A stretch of DNA of 64,000 nt from IMG/VR virus record IMGVR_UViG_3300042868_009074, positions 186,001 to 250,000 of that record; one strand, given 5' to 3'. Position 1 is the stretch's first letter. Each line of letters begins with the position of its first letter. The translations under genes were made by a program, and so were the position numbers. The notes beneath the pieces were generated by a model, which was given only the letters and a program-made list of their open reading frames with translations, was not told the DNA's origin and did no database searches. The stretch comes from a virus. Positions 16,066 to 23,022 of the stretch are shown piece by piece.

Positions 16066-16068
16066 AGG

Positions 16069-16089
16069 TATATATCTTTAAATTATAGT
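16069..16089 (+). promoter_or_regulatory. Array promoter 18
   Basis: TATATATCTTTAAAT-TATAGT. Confidence 0.75.
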
Positions 16090-16111
16090 TCGACTTTTGA
16101 AAGGAGTTATT

Positions 16112-16306
16112 ATGAGATTATTTATTATGCCAGATGGAAAAGGCGAAGGCGTCGATGCTGTGGTCTGTGAACGTTGTATTGAAAATGACTACGACATCAA
16201 CGAGAACAACGGTATGAGTGACCTTGAGCAGCAGCGCTACTTAAACGGGCTCGATGTTGCACCTGCTGCATCGTATTGTTGGTTGTGTGGAGTTGACTCG
16301 GCTTAG
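16112..16306 (+). CDS. Array zinc-binding micro-protein
   Basis: 64 residues from the ATG at 16112 (GAAAGGAG). CERC and CWLC pairs separated by an acidic helix. Function unknown. Confidence 0.8.
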   Translation: MRLFIMPDGKGEGVDAVVCERCIENDYDINENNGMSDLEQQRYLNGLDVAPAASYCWLCGVDSA

Positions 16307-16326
16307 GCTGGGTTAACTCTCATGTC

Positions 16327-16350
16327 TTATATACCTTTAAATACTTATAT
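16327..16350 (+). promoter_or_regulatory. Array promoter 19
   Basis: TTATATACCTTTAAATACTT then ATATG in place of ATAGTG. Confidence 0.6.
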
Positions 16351-16372
16351 GAACTCTTGAAAGGAGAACACA

Positions 16373-16606
16373 ATGAAGAATGCGATTTTATTCTTTCGTA
16401 ACATTGGCAATCCACACGGCATGGAATGGCGCAAGATTGGCTGTTTCAACATTTGGGCTTTTAGCGACTGGGCTGATTACGCAGGCTCTGGCTTGCATTG
16501 GAGCACCCATGACCGTTGCCTCGTGTTGAAAACATCCGCGAACAAGCGTAAATCTTGGAAGACCATTACACTTCTGCGTTTGCCCAAGGAAGGGACCTCA
16601 GCTTAG
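16373..16606 (+). CDS. Array Trp-rich protein
   Basis: 77 residues, start ATG at 16373 (GAAAGGAG). Trp-rich in the middle (MEWRKIGCFNIWAFSDWADY), basic C-terminus. The TAG stop is in the loop of CCTCAGC/GCTGAGG. No family recognised. Confidence 0.8.
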   Translation: MKNAILFFRNIGNPHGMEWRKIGCFNIWAFSDWADYAGSGLHWSTHDRCLVLKTSANKRKSWKTITLLRLPKEGTSA

Positions 16607-16626
16607 GCTGAGGGACTTTTCCTTGT

Positions 16627-16651
16627 TTATATATCTTTAAATTTCATAGTG
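16627..16651 (+). promoter_or_regulatory. Array promoter 20
   Basis: TTATATATCTTTAAATT-TCATAGTG. Confidence 0.75.
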
Positions 16652-16770
16652 GTAGGCTGTACCGACGGCTATTCGATGGTCGGAGTAAATGGTGGGTCAA
16701 CACAGCGCAGGCTCCATCAGCTGGGTACCAGAAAGCTCAGAACGTTTATCGTTCTGGGTTTTTCTATTAT
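16652..16770 (+). ncRNA. Structured non-coding array unit with intrinsic terminator
   Basis: No ribosome site. Contains the palindrome CTGGGTACCAG and ends in AGAACG-tttat-CGTTCT followed by GGGTTTTTCT, a true intrinsic-terminator shape. About 100-base small RNA. Confidence 0.55.
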
Positions 16771-16793
16771 TATATATCTTTAAATTTCATAGC
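16771..16793 (+). promoter_or_regulatory. Array promoter 21
   Basis: TATATATCTTTAAATT-TCATAG. Confidence 0.75.
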
Positions 16794-16811
16794 GAACTAA
16801 GGAGGTTCAAC

Positions 16812-16970
16812 ATGTTTGTTACTAACTGTCCTCGTTGCGGGCAACTTGCGCCTGACTTTGAGAGTCCATCACATCAAGACGAATGGTGTTTTCATCATCG
16901 TTTGAATGGATTTGGCGAAGTCGTTGTTTCTGACGACGATTACCAGTCATCGGACGACGAGCCCTTTTAG
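16812..16970 (+). CDS. Array zinc-finger micro-protein
   Basis: 52 residues from the ATG at 16812 (TAAGGAGG). CPRC followed by CFHH gives a C2-CH-type zinc site; acidic tail DDDYQSSDDEPF. Confidence 0.8.
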   Translation: MFVTNCPRCGQLAPDFESPSHQDEWCFHHRLNGFGEVVVSDDDYQSSDDEPF

Positions 16971-16987
16971 GGTTCGTTGTTTGAGCT

Positions 16988-17012
16988 TTATATATCTTTA
17001 AATTTCATAGTG
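16988..17012 (+). promoter_or_regulatory. Array promoter 22
   Basis: TTATATATCTTTAAATT-TCATAGTG. Confidence 0.75.
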
Positions 17013-17029
17013 ACCTAAGGAGGTTCATT

Positions 17030-17371
17030 ATGGCAACAACGCCATCCGTCACATCCCTACTATTACAACAGGAAGATTTGCAAACGCAAATTGATTCTGT
17101 TGACAGCAAGATTGCTGCGCTTCATCAGACCATGAAGGAGTGCGAGTCTCAAATCAACGCTTATGAGCAGGACCGTAAGCGTCTTGATTATTTGACTTGG
17201 GAGATTCAGAAGGCTTTGGCCAAGGCTGTCTGCCCTACTAACCAAGTTCTTCTTCGGTTCTCTAGTACTCTCAACGCTCTTCGGAATCCTGACCATCCGA
17301 GCTATGGAGCACTAGCGATTGACCAACGCTTTGCAGCCCTTGGCTTTACTCAGTCTTCTTCGGAAGGCTGA
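17030..17371 (+). CDS. Array coiled-coil protein
   Basis: 113 residues, the longest in the array. Residues about 10-70 show heptads (LLLQQEDLQTQIDSVDSKI), so a coiled-coil dimer is likely; the C-terminus is globular. TAAGGAGG precedes the start. The stop lies in the TTCTTCGGAAGGC hairpin. Confidence 0.8.
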   Translation: MATTPSVTSLLLQQEDLQTQIDSVDSKIAALHQTMKECESQINAYEQDRKRLDYLTWEIQKALAKAVCPTNQVLLRFSSTLNALRNPDHPSYGALAIDQRFAALGFTQSSSEG

Positions 17372-17382
17372 GTTTAGCTGGA

Positions 17383-17405
17383 TTATATATCTTTAAATTA
17401 TAGTG
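17383..17405 (+). promoter_or_regulatory. Array promoter 23
   Basis: TTATATATCTTTAAAT-TATAGTG. Confidence 0.75.
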
Positions 17406-17425
17406 GGACGAAAGGAGTCATCATC

Positions 17426-17614
17426 ATGAATGACTGGGTAACACCAAAAATGGTGGACCAAGCTTTAGACTTTGCAGAACTACATCAACGTTCAAACAAG
17501 TTTTGTCGTGCAATGTTTCTGACCTTCAGGGCTAAGGGTAACTTGTCTGACAAGCAGGTTCTCAAGCTGTTGGAAATCAAAGCTGGTTACCGCCGCAGTG
17601 CTCGAGCTTCTTAG
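17426..17614 (+). CDS. Array basic helical protein
   Basis: 62 residues, helical and basic (MNDWVTPKMVDQALDFAELH...). GAAAGGAG upstream. The TAG stop is within the CTCGAGC/GCTCGGG hairpin. Confidence 0.75.
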   Translation: MNDWVTPKMVDQALDFAELHQRSNKFCRAMFLTFRAKGNLSDKQVLKLLEIKAGYRRSARAS

Positions 17615-17633
17615 CTCGGGTTACTGTGGTCTT

Positions 17634-17655
17634 TATATATATCTTTAGCTTATAG
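17634..17655 (+). promoter_or_regulatory. Array promoter 24
   Basis: TATATATATCTTTAGCTTATAG; heads small RNA family I copy C. Confidence 0.65.
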
Positions 17656-17718
17656 TTGTCGTCCACTATCACGCGCCAGCTTGTATGCACATAGTGCTAT
17701 ACAGATGGTGTAGTGATT
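17656..17718 (+). ncRNA. Array small RNA, family I copy C
   Basis: Homologous to 14236-14291 over CCACTATCACG, CACATAGTG and TAGTGAT. CACTAT can pair with ATAGTG, or ATCAC with the 3' GTGAT; the two pairings compete. Confidence 0.5.
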
Positions 17719-17726
17719 ATACTGTG

Positions 17727-17750
17727 TGTATATCTTTAAATCTTATAGTG
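17727..17750 (+). promoter_or_regulatory. Array promoter 25
   Basis: TGTATATCTTTAAATC-TTATAGTG. Confidence 0.7.
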
Positions 17751-17824
17751 CCGACTGGAGTTGTAACAAGGACTGTCCGGGCACACAAGGATTGCATCTC
17801 TGACGAGAGATGTAGTCTTGTATC
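17748..17824 (+). ncRNA. Structured non-coding array unit
   Basis: GTGCC pairs with GGGCAC, then CATCTC/GAGATG inside ACAAG/CTTGT. No ribosome site or frame. Confidence 0.45.
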
Positions 17825-17850
17825 TATATAGATCTTTAAATGTCATAGTG
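17825..17850 (+). promoter_or_regulatory. Array promoter 26
   Basis: TATATAGATCTTTAAATG-TCATAGTG. Confidence 0.7.
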
Positions 17851-17867
17851 TCCTTAGGAGGTACACT

Positions 17868-18020
17868 ATGTCCGCTATTTGCGCACGTTGTCGCTTGGAA
17901 AGCAACAACATCACACCACAGTCCATCGACCACATCCGTGGTCATTACGCAGCATTCCATGCTGCTTCGTCGAAGCCTCGCAAGGCTCGTGCGAAGAAGG
18001 CCCCAGCGAAAGCTGGGTGA
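17868..18020 (+). CDS. Array basic micro-protein with KKAPAKAG tail
   Basis: 50 residues from the ATG at 17868 (TTAGGAGG). CARC near the start; Ala/Lys/Arg-rich tail reminiscent of DNA-binding tails. The end is encoded by the CCCAGC-GAAA-GCTGGG hairpin shared with 14680-14850. Confidence 0.75.
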   Translation: MSAICARCRLESNNITPQSIDHIRGHYAAFHAASSKPRKARAKKAPAKAG

Positions 18021-18030
18021 CCTTCAACCG

Positions 18031-18056
18031 TTTATATGTCTTTAGTTTATATCTAT
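18031..18056 (+). promoter_or_regulatory. Array promoter 27 (divergent)
   Basis: TTTATATGTCTTTAGTTTAT then CTATAG; followed by about 270 bases without a gene. Confidence 0.5.
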
Positions 18057-18332
18057 AGTCTCACGTTTCAGGGATTGGAAACCAGTGAACTAAGTGAATA
18101 GTATGAGGAGTCCGCGAACGATTGTCCTACTGAACGCTGTAATAGTATCTTATATATGTTTATATATATGTTGGAGCAATGTCTTAGACTTGATCAGGCA
18201 TAGTTATTTTGCCGGCAAACAATTACGTCTATATTATTAATAGACATATATCTTAAGTTTTAATATTATATTATTCTAAATTTTCAAATAGGGACCCAAT
18301 CCGTGGGTTTCTTGTAGTAGTTTGGAGAAACT
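18057..18332 (+). other. Non-coding stretch before gene 18333
   Basis: About 275 AT-rich bases, with short repeats of TATATAT and a GGGACCCAATCCGTGGGT hairpin at about 18291-18309 just upstream of the next gene. It may be a small RNA from promoter 27 followed by a leader. No gene seen. Confidence 0.5.
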
Positions 18333-18758
18333 ATGAAAGTCCGTATCAACGCTCTTGCTTCTGGCAAGGGCTCAACTCAGCAAGCACCAATCCAAAAGCG
18401 TTCCGCTGATGGTCAACGCTTCGCTTTCTTGGTTAGCATTATGGATGCTACCAACACTGTACCAGTCGACCTTCGTTTCGACTCGGTTGCCTCTGATGGC
18501 GTCAAGTACCAGAACTTCTCTGGTGCGTATGAACTCTGGTTTTCAGCAGAAGAGAACTCTGAGATTGTTTCTCGGTTCAACACAGCAAAGGCTTCTGGCC
18601 AAGTTGTGTACTATGAGTTCACTTGCTTGACCGCTGACAAGTCTGTCCCCTATCTCTCTGAGAAGGGTGTCACTTATCAGACCATCATCCTGAATGCTGA
18701 CCGCTTTGCGGAACGCATTTGCGGTTTGGCACCAGTGCCCGCCATCAAGTTCGTTTGA
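18333..18758 (+). CDS. Hypothetical protein, beta-rich
   Basis: 141 residues, start ATG at 18333 with TTTGGAGAAACT upstream. Alternating strands and DVxx-like segments suggest a beta barrel, perhaps OB-like, but no motif confirms it. Codon choice resembles the array genes. A hairpin GGTCACTTCGGTGAC follows the stop. Confidence 0.8.
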   Translation: MKVRINALASGKGSTQQAPIQKRSADGQRFAFLVSIMDATNTVPVDLRFDSVASDGVKYQNFSGAYELWFSAEENSEIVSRFNTAKASGQVVYYEFTCLTADKSVPYLSEKGVTYQTIILNADRFAERICGLAPVPAIKFV

Positions 18759-18861
18759 TGAGATTTGCCACCAAGTTCTCTTGGTGAAGACACCAGTCTG
18801 GTCACTTCGGTGACTAGGCTGTGTGTAACCCCCTCTATATATCCTTAGGTTTGATTTCACC

Positions 18862-19905
18862 TAGCACTGATCCGCTGAAACAATCCTTGTGTCCTACCTT
18901 GTGTAGTTGTGTACTGACGAGTACATTACTACATTAGGTAACACTCGTACCTACATAGATTCTAAATCTATAATCGATCTCAAGTTCTCTGGGGTTGGGC
19001 CCCCAGTTAGATGATTGCAGGTATCATATCGATATCTTTAGCCCGTTGTCCCGCTTTAAGGCATTTCCATTTGGATTTGCCGGCCAGGCAACAAAAGCAA
19101 ACATATGATAGTTTGGTAGATACCTACGGCTGATTGCCAAGAAACTACCCTTTTCGTTAGTATAAGTATACTTATCCCCTAATGTATCTATAGCAATATA
19201 TATATTATTGTTGGACAAATGCTTATATTAATATCTCTCAGGGGTATACCCATTATAAAACTATGCATATGTAACCTGCCAAGGTGTTATGCATTTGGGT
19301 ATACTAGACACGGCAAATGTAAGTATACCCAATATGGGAGATTATCTCCCCCTATATTAGGTGTCTCTATACTCTCTTATTCCTTTCTAGAGTATATGAT
19401 ATACCCCTGAGAATATTCGTGTTCGTTGGTTTTGCCGGCGAACCACAAGATTTCTTAAGAAGAGTCTGTATAGCGAGTCTGTAACTGATTAGACTAAAAC
19501 CCGATTGAGTTACCCTTAAGTTTCCAATTGAGAAGTGCCTAATCAAGTGCCACTTTAGCCGAGACTACAGAACTGTCTCTTTGAGACTATGGTTGATACG
19601 AAATCCCGTGATAACCTCTGCGAACGAATGCATTACCCTGGTTCAATTGTTGGATTGTACAATCCCAACCCAGCGTATGTTAGCCATCTAGTACCCATTG
19701 TTATCCTTGCAAAATAGGACCAATCTTCTTAAGATTAAAGTTTCCAACTGCACACTGCTTATTGTGTGTGCGTGTAGAAATATCGCACGGTTAGCGATAA
19801 AAACCCCTCACTGGTATATTGAGGCTCTTCTAACCGAATATACCACTTATGGTTTGTTACTTACTTAATTTAAAAGTAACTCATGCTGAGTATCATGATG
19901 TAAAG
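18862..19905. ncRNA. About 1 kb of structured non-coding sequence, candidate large ornate RNA
   Basis: No credible gene in about 1 kb, but many strong helices. These include ACGAGT/ACTCGT, CTGGGG/CCCCAG, TTGCC/GGCAA, a helix of about 20 pairs closing 19231-19416 (CTCAGGGGTATA/TATACCCCTGAG), GTATACCC/GGGTATAC inside it, GGATTG/CAATCC, and GCACAC/GTGTGTGC. The 3' end is an H-type pseudoknot: CGGTTAG (19788-19794) with CTAACCG (19830-19836), interleaved with TGGTATATT (19812-19820) and AATATACCA (19837-19845). Giant phage RNAs such as GOLLD and ROOL have this size and setting. Identity with either is unproven, and strand is inferred plus from flanking genes. Confidence 0.6.
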
Positions 19906-19982
19906 TGCTTCCATTCTATAAGATATTTGCCTGCGGGCAATTGACCATACGCCCATACAAAACCAGAATAACAGGAGTTATT

Positions 19983-20207
19983 ATGAACACTACAAAAATT
20001 AAATCAACATTTAAGAAAACAGCTCAATATGGAGTTGTTGCGCCAGCCATTGGTGCAGGAACATTGCTTTATGGCACTGCTCTTGGTCTATGGCACATCA
20101 CTAAATCTACTGGTTTTGCCCTAAAAACCATTGCTAATGATTCAGTCACAAATACTGTTGAGTATATCAATGAAATCAAAAACCCACACGTTCGTAACGA
20201 TTGGTAA
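19983..20207 (+). CDS. Small membrane protein
   Basis: 74 residues from the ATG at 19983 (CAGGAGTTATT upstream). The central Gly/Ala-rich hydrophobic stretch (YGVVAPAIGAGTLLYGTALGL) may be a membrane helix; the N-terminus is basic. Function unknown. Confidence 0.75.
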   Translation: MNTTKIKSTFKKTAQYGVVAPAIGAGTLLYGTALGLWHITKSTGFALKTIANDSVTNTVEYINEIKNPHVRNDW

Positions 20208-20212
20208 CAAAA

Positions 20213-20404
20213 TGCATTTCCTATTTATAGGTTACCTGGATGGTAGTAAGCCAGGGTAAAATGCTAGCTAACGGAGCCTGAGTATGCTCTGCACAAATAT
20301 GCTCACCTTCGGGTGCCTGGAAGGTAATGACCACCCTGAATATAGCCTTCCCCCGCTATATCAGCTGTGAGATACATAATTGGGTTCAAATCCCATTACA
20401 CCCA
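20213..20404 (+). ncRNA. Structured RNA with tRNA-like 3' end
   Basis: Between two genes. The 3' end has a perfect T arm (TGGGTTCAAATCCCA) and a TACACCCA acceptor-like strand, but no normal D or anticodon arm precedes it. Upstream helices are GCATTT/AAATGC around a CCTA/TAGG hairpin, TTACC-TGG/CCAGGGTAA, CCTTC/GAAGG and ATATAGC/GCTATAT. GGGTG near 20311 could pair with the 3' CACCC. A tRNA-like or degenerate tRNA. Confidence 0.4.
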
Positions 20405-20436
20405 CTAAAATCAAATCTATAGTTAGGAGAACTATA

Positions 20437-20616
20437 ATGAACAATAATAATCAAACTATCTATTACGTAGTTGACCCTGCAGATGAATTCATCCTTTATC
20501 GTGGTAATCTTCAAGACTGTGAACAGGTCCTTGAACAACAATATGGAGGAGTTCTTATCTATCAAGAGTCACAACTGACTGAGGAAATGAAAACTTCAGT
20601 TTGGTATTATTTCTAA
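20437..20616 (+). CDS. Small hypothetical protein
   Basis: 59 residues from the ATG at 20437 (TTAGGAGAA upstream); the longer frame runs back into the tRNA-like sequence. Starts MNNNNQTIYYVVDPADEFIL. Predicted alpha/beta. Confidence 0.75.
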   Translation: MNNNNQTIYYVVDPADEFILYRGNLQDCEQVLEQQYGGVLIYQESQLTEEMKTSVWYYF

Positions 20617-20634
20617 AGAAAGAGTAAATTTAAA

Positions 20635-21252
20635 ATGAATCAACCTAATGACAAAAAAGTAATATGGGATCCTGAAACAGAGTCTTACAAAGTTGTTTCA
20701 AATCCTGAATGGGATATTGAAGCTGAAGTTGGCATTTACTCATCGCTTGTTCAAAGCGGTGTTAATGATACTTTAGCAACTGACATTCTATCTATGTTTA
20801 ATACCACTAGACCTGTCTATTCGTGCTATTGTCACAGTGAACACACAGAAATTGGCTATGGATTTAATCCATGCCCTTGTGCAGACTGTGAAGCAATTGC
20901 TCGTATTGAAGGTTATAATATCTCAGAACCTATAGACAACATTCAATTGCACAAAAATTCAGTTCATGTTGTTGGCCATATGGTTCAACAACAGCTTTCT
21001 GCTATTAATAAAGTTATTGCTTCTGACAATATTTATATTTCTGAAGATGACTTTAAAACTTTTCAATCTCTTTTAGAAGACTATGGCAAAACAGATTTGT
21101 CTTGGTCTGAAATCTTAGATTATATGGCCGTTGATCCTAGAAACTCATCTGAACCAGATCATTTTTATGCTGTTGCTGCAGTTTTAGAATACTTCTGGAT
21201 TGCATTTGTTCTCAAGAACCCAACAGTTACGGGTCATCGTCCAAAACAATAA
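20635..21252 (+). CDS. Cys-cluster protein, unknown
   Basis: 205 residues. A Cys/His group (CYCHSEH ... CPCADC, about 62-85) probably binds zinc; the rest is helical and acidic. Weak ribosome site AAAGAG. First gene of a plus operon running to 22.9 kb. Confidence 0.8.
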   Translation: MNQPNDKKVIWDPETESYKVVSNPEWDIEAEVGIYSSLVQSGVNDTLATDILSMFNTTRPVYSCYCHSEHTEIGYGFNPCPCADCEAIARIEGYNISEPIDNIQLHKNSVHVVGHMVQQQLSAINKVIASDNIYISEDDFKTFQSLLEDYGKTDLSWSEILDYMAVDPRNSSEPDHFYAVAAVLEYFWIAFVLKNPTVTGHRPKQ

Positions 21253-21270
21253 AGAAAAAAATGAAAGAGT

Positions 21271-21792
21271 ATGCTTAATCATTCTCAAGAATTAGTGGAT
21301 AAATATCCACTACTCAACTGTACAAACTGTGGGATACCCAATCCCACGACTCAACAACAGGGTATGTTTATTGACGACGGTATTTCTATCAATACCTTGT
21401 CACTTGGACACTATGGCGGATTCACTGACTGCATCCCCGATCAAACTCGGGGTGAAGTGTACTCAATTTCTGAGTATGATTCTAATCCATACCTAGCACA
21501 TTTGTGCCATGACTGCAGTGTGATACTTTTCAATGCACTACCTGGACTTGCAAAATTTGCAGGAGTTCATGGTGGTCATGGCAACATCACCGGAGGATGG
21601 TGTTTCTCAGGTGGCGAACTTAGCCACATTGAGAATGGAACACTTGTTCCACCTTGTTGTCCATACGCTTGGACTTGGGATCAGACTGAAAAGTCTGGTC
21701 CATACAATCAATCCACTACTTACATAGCTACACCCGAATTAACTTGGGTAAAGCGACAATATTTGGATGATGACTTAGAGGATTTCCTCTAG
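21271..21792 (+). CDS. Zinc-binding hypothetical protein
   Basis: 173 residues. CTNCGIPNP (17-25) and HLCHDC (about 77-82) form a probable zinc site; later GGWCFSGGELSH and PPCCPYAW segments. Gly/His-rich. No family recognised. Confidence 0.8.
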   Translation: MLNHSQELVDKYPLLNCTNCGIPNPTTQQQGMFIDDGISINTLSLGHYGGFTDCIPDQTRGEVYSISEYDSNPYLAHLCHDCSVILFNALPGLAKFAGVHGGHGNITGGWCFSGGELSHIENGTLVPPCCPYAWTWDQTEKSGPYNQSTTYIATPELTWVKRQYLDDDLEDFL

Positions 21793-21843
21793 GTCATTAT
21801 CCTTAGCCCAAACAATAACCCACTAACATTAGGAGAAATTAAA

Positions 21844-22038
21844 ATGTGGTATTGGTATCTTTCAGGTATGATTTCAGCTTTCTTGCTGGTATCTGCCGTA
21901 ATCAATGTAGGATTTGTGTTTGGTTTTATAACCTATACAAAATCTAAATCAAAATCATCCCAACTTACAGGAGCTGATAAAGCCCTGTATGATTGGGCCA
22001 AACAAGACATCACTGGTGAAACCCAAAGGAGTAACTAA
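21844..22038 (+). CDS. Single-pass membrane protein
   Basis: 64 residues. N-terminal hydrophobic helix (about 3-30) then a polar tail. TAGGAGAA upstream. The stop overlaps the next ATG by one base. Confidence 0.75.
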   Translation: MWYWYLSGMISAFLLVSAVINVGFVFGFITYTKSKSKSSQLTGADKALYDWAKQDITGETQRSN

Positions 22039-22553
22039 TGTTATTATCTATGATGATTATCTTAGCAATTACATCGTGTGCTTTAGAGCTCATGATTGCT
22101 GCTAAGGTTCCAATCTGGCGTCAAATGTCAGCTAAATATCCATTGTTCAACCTACTAAACTCTCTTGTTATCTCATTCATAATGGGTATAGCATTTGGTG
22201 CAGCAGGTCTTGTAGCAATGGGTGCTGGTGTTATCTCAACTGTACTTTCAGTTCCAGGTTATCAGTTCCTTAAATGGAACTATGACACACCTCGTGCTCG
22301 TGCACACGGTGGAAGTGAATACAAATATCACCATGCTATCTTTAAGTCTAAACTAGAAAACTATAAAGTTACCCTCGCTAAATGGGGTGTAGCTTTGAAT
22401 GATCTAGGTAAACTTATGTATAGCTTTATCCGATTCCTTACTTTCCCTATCTGGATGACCCGCGACTTTATCGTATGGGTTCGTCCATATGTGGTTAAGT
22501 ATAACAACTATGTAGCTAGAAAACGTCTGGCTAAGATAAGGACAACACCATGA
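22038..22553 (+). CDS. Multi-pass membrane protein
   Basis: 171 residues with two or three hydrophobic helices (about 3-20, 35-75) and amphipathic C-terminal segments rich in Trp, Tyr and Arg. Coupled to both neighbours by overlapping stop/start. Function unknown. Confidence 0.8.
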   Translation: MLLSMMIILAITSCALELMIAAKVPIWRQMSAKYPLFNLLNSLVISFIMGIAFGAAGLVAMGAGVISTVLSVPGYQFLKWNYDTPRARAHGGSEYKYHHAIFKSKLENYKVTLAKWGVALNDLGKLMYSFIRFLTFPIWMTRDFIVWVRPYVVKYNNYVARKRLAKIRTTP

Positions 22554-22621
22554 AACGTGTAGCACAATACATTGGGCTCACTATCACTTCCGTAGCGTTT
22601 GCTTTTGGGTGGTCAAAATGA
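22550..22621 (+). CDS. 23-residue hydrophobic peptide
   Basis: MKRVAQYIGLTITSVAFAFG plus WSK. Start ATG overlaps the previous TGA and its own TGA overlaps the next ATG, making coupled translation plausible. A one-helix membrane peptide. Confidence 0.5.
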   Translation: MKRVAQYIGLTITSVAFAFGWSK

Positions 22622-22821
22622 CCATTTCCAATACAATAGGTGCATACCAAGCAAACCCTAGTAACGGTATATATAGACACAAATGTATAGAACCATCTTG
22701 CTCAGAATTCGTCTTGTACGATGACGAGCCTTGGTGTTTCGACCATTCCCCTGATGAAGGTTCATCCCTTCCAGGATATTCCGCTTATCAACTAGATCTC
22801 TTAAAGGAGACAGCACAATGA
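22618..22821 (+). CDS. Small zinc-binding protein
   Basis: 67 residues from the ATG at 22618, overlapping the previous stop. The segment HKCIEPSCSEFVLYDDEPWC then FDH (about 21-44) fits a C2-CH zinc site. Its stop overlaps the next start. Confidence 0.75.
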   Translation: MTISNTIGAYQANPSNGIYRHKCIEPSCSEFVLYDDEPWCFDHSPDEGSSLPGYSAYQLDLLKETAQ

Positions 22822-22907
22822 GTATCATTAAAAATACTGTTGTTGCAATCAGTCAGCGTGTTCGCATCTTTGGTGCGTTCATCACTGGCTTTGTAACAAA
22901 GAAATAA
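22818..22907 (+). CDS. 29-residue peptide
   Basis: MSIIKNTVVAISQRVRIFGA plus FITGFVTKK. Start overlaps the previous stop; AAAGGAGA upstream. Amphipathic, basic. Confidence 0.55.
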   Translation: MSIIKNTVVAISQRVRIFGAFITGFVTKK

Positions 22908-22930
22908 ATAAATTCATTAAAATAAAAAAC

Positions 22931-22963
22931 AATGACCTAGGGATCACCCAATCCCTAGGTCAT
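22931..22963. terminator. Strong hairpin after the 20-23 kb operon
   Basis: TGACCTAGGGAT pairs with ATCCCTAGGTCA. A T-rich run follows only when read on the minus strand, so on the plus strand it may act as an mRNA 3' end or a weak terminator. Confidence 0.6.
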
Positions 22964-23022
22964 AAAGCCCAATTAAAAACCCAAATATTATCCCTATTTA
23001 TACAGAAAGAATTATTGACACT

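Larger units (their letters stand above)
12714..18056 (+). other. Array of about 27 mini transcription units under one repeated promoter-like element
   Basis: About 27 copies of an AT-rich element, best form TATATATCTTTAAAT then TATAGTG, are spaced 60-430 bases apart, all on the plus strand. Each is followed 15-25 bases later by AGGAGG or GAAAGGAG and a very short gene, or by hairpin-rich non-coding sequence. Most units end in a GC-rich hairpin without a T tract. The length of the conserved block and the terminal TATAG resemble single-subunit phage RNA polymerase promoters such as T7's, but the polymerase that reads it is not identified. Confidence 0.85.

Noticed and set aside
16689-16811. 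Upstream extension of the 16812 gene in the same frame
   Set aside because: It runs through array promoter 21 and an intrinsic terminator; the start with AGGAGG at 16812 is much better.
18835-18855. Further array promoter (TATATATCCTTAGG)
   Set aside because: Lacks the TTTAAAT core and the TATAGTG end; probably decayed or chance.
18880-18960. Hammerhead ribozyme (CTGACGAG)
   Set aside because: The required CTGATGA...GAAA core with three stems is not present.
19024-19218. 64-residue minus-strand frame inside the structured region
   Set aside because: TTG start without ribosome site, opposite to all neighbours, and it overlaps strong RNA helices.
20213-20404. Bona fide tmRNA
   Set aside because: No tag-peptide frame or matching 5' acceptor in the expected position; only the T arm resembles one.
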